The notes beneath the pieces are model-generated. The model did no database searches and had not been told where the DNA came from. It worked only from the letters and a program-made list of their open reading frames with translations. Both the position numbers and the translations under genes were made by a program. Below are positions 60,601 through 64,000 of a DNA stretch of 64,000 nucleotides, one piece after another; within the stretch, counting starts at the first letter, position 1; the number at the start of each line of letters is the position of its first letter. This stretch comes from a virus: the IMG/VR virus record IMGVR_UViG_3300050343_000214, positions 41,802-105,801 of that record; one strand, 5' to 3'.

Positions 60601-62002
60601 AGAAAGTACCAGAAGCACATATGCAATTTTGCACAGACTTACCGTTCATAGTTAGATTTGGCCCAGATATAGATCCTAGTATATTTCATTACAAGGTCTG
60701 TGTTCAGGTGCTGACGGCCTGTCTTTACAATCGCTATAATTAACGCACTCTATAGCTAGTCCGTCTGGCCCCAACGTCAGTCCGATAGAAGTTTCTCTGT
60801 ATTGATTTTCCCCACATGGCGCTGGCTCGCTGAACAACCATTTGGCGGTTGCGTGGTTTTACATACGTATTCACCACAAGGTTTGGGAATATTAACATTA
60901 ATCGGTGGTTTAATAAAATCAACGCCGGTAAAGACAATCTAAATCAGGCAAGTATGAATAATCAACAACACACATAGTTTGGACAACCATTACTTGGTAA
61001 ATCCATCTTGATTAAGTACTTCGTATAAATCCGTACAGTTTGCCGCATTAAATTCTGCCCCTGTTGGACAAGCTGTAGTGGAAGTTGTAGTTGTACTAGT
61101 TGTTGTTGTGGTAGTGCTAGTTGTTGTGCTTGTAGTTGAAGTTGTAGTCACTGGGATACAGTTGTGTTGATCACATCCATCTTGTTGGAAAAAAGTTCCA
61201 TCTGGAGTATATCCTTCTGGACAGTCATAAGGCGGTGAACACGTTGTTGTGGTCGGAGCAGCGGTTGTAGTCGTCGTTGTGCTAGTAGTAGTTGTTGAGG
61301 TTGTTGTAGTTTGTAGTTTGTAGCAGCAGAACTACAGTCAACGAGGGACATCCAGCACCATCGTCTTCTACTTCTACCCATTGACCGCTGCCAACAGGAC
61401 ACTCAATAGTGGATGATTCCCACCACGATACATTTGAGCCAGAATCTGTAGTATCACACAGCCAGTTCCAAATTGAGTACACCCAGTTACTGGATCTACT
61501 CCAATTACCTGTGCAGAAAAATTACTAGGACAAGGCGCTGGAGTTGGGCAAGCCGTCGTAGTAGTGCTAGTAGTGGTGCTTGTCGTTGTTGTTGAAGTCG
61601 TAGTGGTTGTAGTGGCGCAACTGCCAGACCCATCATCTGCACAACACATGCCATATAGTTTACAACCAGCCTCATCAATACCAGTGACAATTCTAGTGTG
61701 ATTTGCGTCAGGGACATGGTGCAGGAGTGTTATTACAAGGGGTAACAGGGTCAGAATCTATCGGAACGCACATATATCTTGGGCATGGGTCTTCAAGATC
61801 AAAATTGCCAAAGGTGTTCAATGAGCCGGGACTGTTACTACGGTGACTAGGATATAATATTTTTTCATAGCCAGTTGGACAGGTTTCTGGTTCGCAACAC
61901 TCTCTATATACAGGACAGCCTTCAGAAGTTAGCCCTTTATACGTATATTTATTAAATGTTAATTCGTTTTCAAGGGAAGGTTCTCCATTTAAAATACCTC
62001 AT
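57639..62002 (-). CDS. Giant Cys-rich repeat, Thr-rich (mucin-like) surface protein; heavily frameshifted
   Basis: Coding is continuous on the - strand from an ATGA overlap with the peptidase at 62002 to a TAA at 57639, but frames switch roughly every 100-300 bases (about 1,450 residues in all). Order: GLTSEGCPVYREC, CPTGYEKILYP; a Cys part linked by Thr tracts (near 61560-61615, 61250-61310 and 61080-61140); CTGAEFNAANC-type blocks; then about nine copies of a four-Cys repeat (separate entry); a Pro-rich region with seven DPDPTPE units; and a C-terminal domain (CCGDTSDYLDEITEDLSK, WWVFSGADGDCGDSTC). No membrane helix. Probably a secreted or virion-surface adhesin. It may be two genes, or fused to the peptidase. 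Confidence 0.55.
58170..60550 (-). repeat. Array of about nine four-cysteine protein repeats
   Basis: Consensus: C-P-E-F-x-x-P-x-P-E-C, then D-G-S, an acidic stretch, C-Q-T-G-W-G-x-C. Clear copies lie near 60352-60455, 59360-59457, 58915-59030, 58800-58920, 58690-58800, 58590-58695 and 58170-58280; diverged ones near 60445-60545 and 59455-59545. Frames differ between copies, consistent with indel errors in repetitive DNA. Confidence 0.75.
58436..58582 (-). repeat. Seven tandem 21-bp units encoding DPDPTPE
   Basis: Exact 21-base units (one variant at each end) without spacers, in frame on the - strand as a Pro/Asp/Glu linker. The + strand reading (Gly/Ser repeat) is a shadow. Confidence 0.9.
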
Positions 62003-62922
62003 CTTATAGTCCAATCTACCTTTCTAGGTGGAAAACCATCTACGTCGCTAAAAGCCCAATGCTCCATTTTGATTAAGCATTACCTCTAGCATCTTTTTCT
62101 CGTACCCAAAACTACCATCTGGTTGGTCAAATCTTTTTGGACCACTATTAAATGCTCCCCAACTAGTTTTGTATTAAGAAATAAGGTTTCATTTGTATAT
62201 TTTGTGAGAATCGTCCATAGCCACCCAGCGACATTGCGTGATTCCAAGACCCACTTTTTTTAGCTATGCCATGTTCACTACGGCGTGAGGAAAATCCATA
62301 ATTACTACAGACACTTAAAGCATACCCATTGGCAATAGCATCTCTTGCTTCTTCTACAGATTTAACCATGCTAATAGTTTTGACTTGATGTTTTTTTCCT
62401 TCTTCTTTTACTTCTCGAAGGAACTCCAGCTTCTCCCCCATCTAGTACCAACTCTACTATTATATTTAGACAAATCTACAAACCCATAATCTTTTCTAAC
62501 CAGTATGCCACCGTTTTGATGTACAAATCTAGCAGCTACAGAGCATGACATGCCTTGACCACCATGACCTCTTGATCCATAGATAGCTTCTGTAGCACCT
62601 CTTGCTACGAAATCTTCTGCGTCTGACCACCCACAATTTCGTGACATCTAGTTACATCAACAGCGTTTCTAGTAGAATGTGAAACACAATCGCCAGTAGT
62701 TTGCCGTTCGTGCGCACCAAACGTGGGATCAAACTTTTGCGCTGATTTATAAAGTAACGCAACTTTCCTTCTCCACTACCATACAGATCAGAAGCTGCTA
62801 CACCAAAAAGTGGGTGTGGCAGTTCTCCTAGTAAGTTTATCTGTATCTTCTGGATCACACCAAGATCCTACAAGGCCATTCTTGTAGGCTTTAAGTATGT
62901 CTTGGTTTTTTAAACATATCAT
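61999..62922 (-). CDS. Papain-like (C1-type) cysteine peptidase, frameshifted
   Basis: ATG 62922 overlaps the holin stop (TAATG). Motifs in order: LVGSWCDPEDTDK, HERQTTGDCVSHSTRNAVD (catalytic Cys), GMSCSVAARFVHQNGGIL, ARDAIANGYALSVCSNYGF, KSGSWNHAMSLGGY (catalytic His), and, after a break at 62165, TSWGAFNSGPKRFDQPDG (equivalent of N-S-W-G, with the Asn at the break). So the Cys-His-Asn triad of clan CA is present. About 308 residues. Adjacent to a holin-like gene and to the Cys-rich surface protein; could process that protein, or act on the host surface. Confidence 0.75.
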
Positions 62923-63143
62923 TACTCCGGTACATTATTTTTAGCCCACTTAACTACAGTATTAATAACAACAGCTGCAATGGGAACAATCATAACGCCT
63001 ATATTACCAAGATCTAAGTCTGCCATGTTTTCACCAAAATACGTAAGACCAGCAGCAAGTGCTACAAGTGCTGTATTTTTAGCAATTTCAATAACATCTG
63101 TTACATTAAGAGAAAATGCTGGGGAATTTTTTTCGTCTGCCAT
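62922..63143 (-). CDS. Putative holin, 73 aa
   Basis: Short protein with two hydrophobic stretches (IAKNTALVALAAGLTYFG and IGVMIVPIAAVVINTVV) joined by an acidic turn, and a basic end (KWAKNN), the layout of class II phage holins. Coupled by TAATG to genes on both sides. Holin would time lysis, but no standard endolysin is seen next to it. Confidence 0.6.
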   Translation of the reverse strand: MADEKNSPAFSLNVTDVIEIAKNTALVALAAGLTYFGENMADLDLGNIGVMIVPIAAVVINTVVKWAKNNVPE

Positions 63144-63760
63144 TATTGTGCCTCGTTTTCTTCTGTTATACTAACTAAAAAGCCGCCATGCTCTGTCGTT
63201 ATTTTATAAGGATACCCTAGTAAACTTACCTTAACTCCATTTATTAGTTCTGTCTCTTTGATAAATCTTCTGTTCATGCTTAAACAAGATTTGAACTCAG
63301 AAAGAACTCCTTCTCTATCCTTTTCTTTAAACAAGCTAATCCAATCAAATCCTTCTATCATGTAATTGGCATTTTTATTCCAACTGTTAGATGATCTTTT
63401 GGTTAGTTCTATTAAGTTTGCATTACTCCATATTAATCTTCCTTCCTTGTCATGTTTCAAACAAAGGACATGCCACTATAGTGTAATGCAGCTTTAGTTC
63501 GTTGTATTATAACTTTTTGCCTATTCTCTATTCTTTCACAACTTTCCCTCATAGATATTATAGCATCTTTGAGGCTACTTCCACCATTTGTACAAAGTTC
63601 TTTTTTTATTTCTTCTACAGATTCAACAAAAAAATCTTGATTTTTGCACAATTTCACAATAGGCTTTAGACATTTCTTCCAGAACTAACGTACAAAGACC
63701 ACCCATGCCGCTAATTCCACCAATTATAATTGCTATTATCTCTGGGTTGATATCAATCAC
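63143..63760 (-). CDS. Membrane-anchored PAS-domain protein, frameshifted
   Basis: From a GTG at 63760 (AAAGG upstream) the protein reads INPEIIAIIIGGISGMGGL, one membrane helix, then (break near 63663) a coiled helix VESVEEIKKELC and ENRQKVIIQRTKAAL, then (break near 63475) a PAS fold: LCLKHDKEGRLIWSNANLIE, YMIEGFDWISLFKEKDREGV, LINGVKVSLLGYPYKI, GGFLVSITE. About 205 residues. No kinase or cyclase domain follows; the next gene is the holin (TAATG overlap). Confidence 0.65.
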
Positions 63761-63803
63761 AATGTAACCTTTCTTCTATTATGTATAGTGAACTAAATAT
63801 AAG

Positions 63804-63827
63804 GCTACCCCCCACTGGAGGGGTAGC
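63804..63827 (-). terminator. Hairpin terminator after the right-edge gene
   Basis: Perfect 8-base stem GCTACCCC / GGGGTAGC with an eight-base loop, 20 bases after the stop of the gene at the right edge, followed on the - strand by a moderately T-rich CTTATATTTAG. It shares its stem sequence with the terminator at 22114-22147. Confidence 0.75.
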
Positions 63828-63846
63828 TATGATTAATATAATAGAA

Positions 63847-64000
63847 TTAAGATTCTTTGCTATTTCTAGCTTTATAGTTAGCCCTTTCAGGTGCGTCAGC
63901 GCCAAACATGAACGTCAGTTCACCCGGAATTGACAAGCTTGGTCGTCCAGCATCTGAAGATGTTGCTGCTGTAGATCCGTCAGTAATTACTACAAGATCC
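63847..64000 (-). CDS. C-terminal end of a virion-type protein (partial)
   Basis: Reads LVVITDGSTAATSSDAGRPS, LSIPGELTFMFGADAPERAN and ends KARNSKES. Open to the right edge. Followed by its own terminator, like the probable abundant protein at 21335-22087, which suggests strong separate expression. No family visible from 51 residues. Confidence 0.5.
   Translation of the reverse strand, partial: DLVVITDGSTAATSSDAGRPSLSIPGELTFMFGADAPERANYKARNSKES

Overview
The window reads as part of the genome of a large, AT-rich tailed bacteriophage (Caudoviricetes). I infer this from a strand-sorted layout with a long virion-protein module on the + strand and a complete phage replication and nucleotide-metabolism module on the - strand. 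There are almost no intergenic gaps, and the - strand genes repeatedly overlap as ATGA or TAATG. I saw no rRNA, tRNA, ribosomal or host housekeeping genes. The host cannot be read from the sequence. Lectin folds, integrin-like repeats and glycosyltransferases suggest an aquatic bacterial host, but that is inference. Terminase, portal and an identifiable major capsid gene are not in this window, so it is only part of the genome.

Layout. 1-22087 (+): seven complete, mostly very large structural genes and one partial gene. They include a lectin-domain protein and a roughly 2,490-residue protein carrying seven integrin-type FG-GAP blades. The run ends at a hairpin terminator (22114-22147) between convergent blocks. 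22150-30225 (-, gene order right to left): single-strand annealing-like protein, nucleases, and a carbohydrate cassette of three GT-B glycosyltransferases, a methyltransferase and a sugar nucleotidyltransferase. 30225-50908 (-): SSB, DNA polymerase III alpha split into two separate genes, DEDDh exonuclease, Cas4/RecB-like nuclease, dNMP kinase, DnaG-type primase, DnaB-type helicase, RecA-like recombinase, FmdB-like zinc ribbon, PhoH, dUTPase and a B12-dependent (class II) ribonucleotide reductase. Sugar and lipid genes are interleaved, including inside the split polymerase. 50952-52887 (-): five small proteins, four of them with exported or membrane features. 52919-62922 (-): putative receptor-binding and surface proteins with LamG-like, Mtd-like, Hint, cysteine-rich repeat and Thr-rich mucin-like segments, and a papain-like peptidase. 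62922-64000 (-): holin-like protein, a membrane-anchored PAS protein, a terminator and the end of another gene.

How the parts fit. nrdJ, dut and the dNMP kinase supply nucleotides. Helicase, primase, split polymerase, exonuclease and SSB form a replisome. RecA, the annealing protein and the nucleases handle recombination. Glycosyltransferases, FkbM methyltransferase, nucleotidyltransferase and PAP2 phosphatase could modify virion or host glycans. The right-hand cysteine-rich proteins probably form fibres or adhesins, next to a probable lysis gene.

Quality caveat. Many genes are interrupted by single-base frameshifts, clustered at about 5.3-6.3, 14.7-15.6, 20.6-21.2, 35.8-36.2, 44.2-45.6, 47.7-50.7 and 53-63 kb. 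Conserved motifs resume exactly in the next frame, for example in dUTPase, class II RNR, RecA and helicase. I therefore read most of them as sequencing or assembly indels and report merged gene spans.
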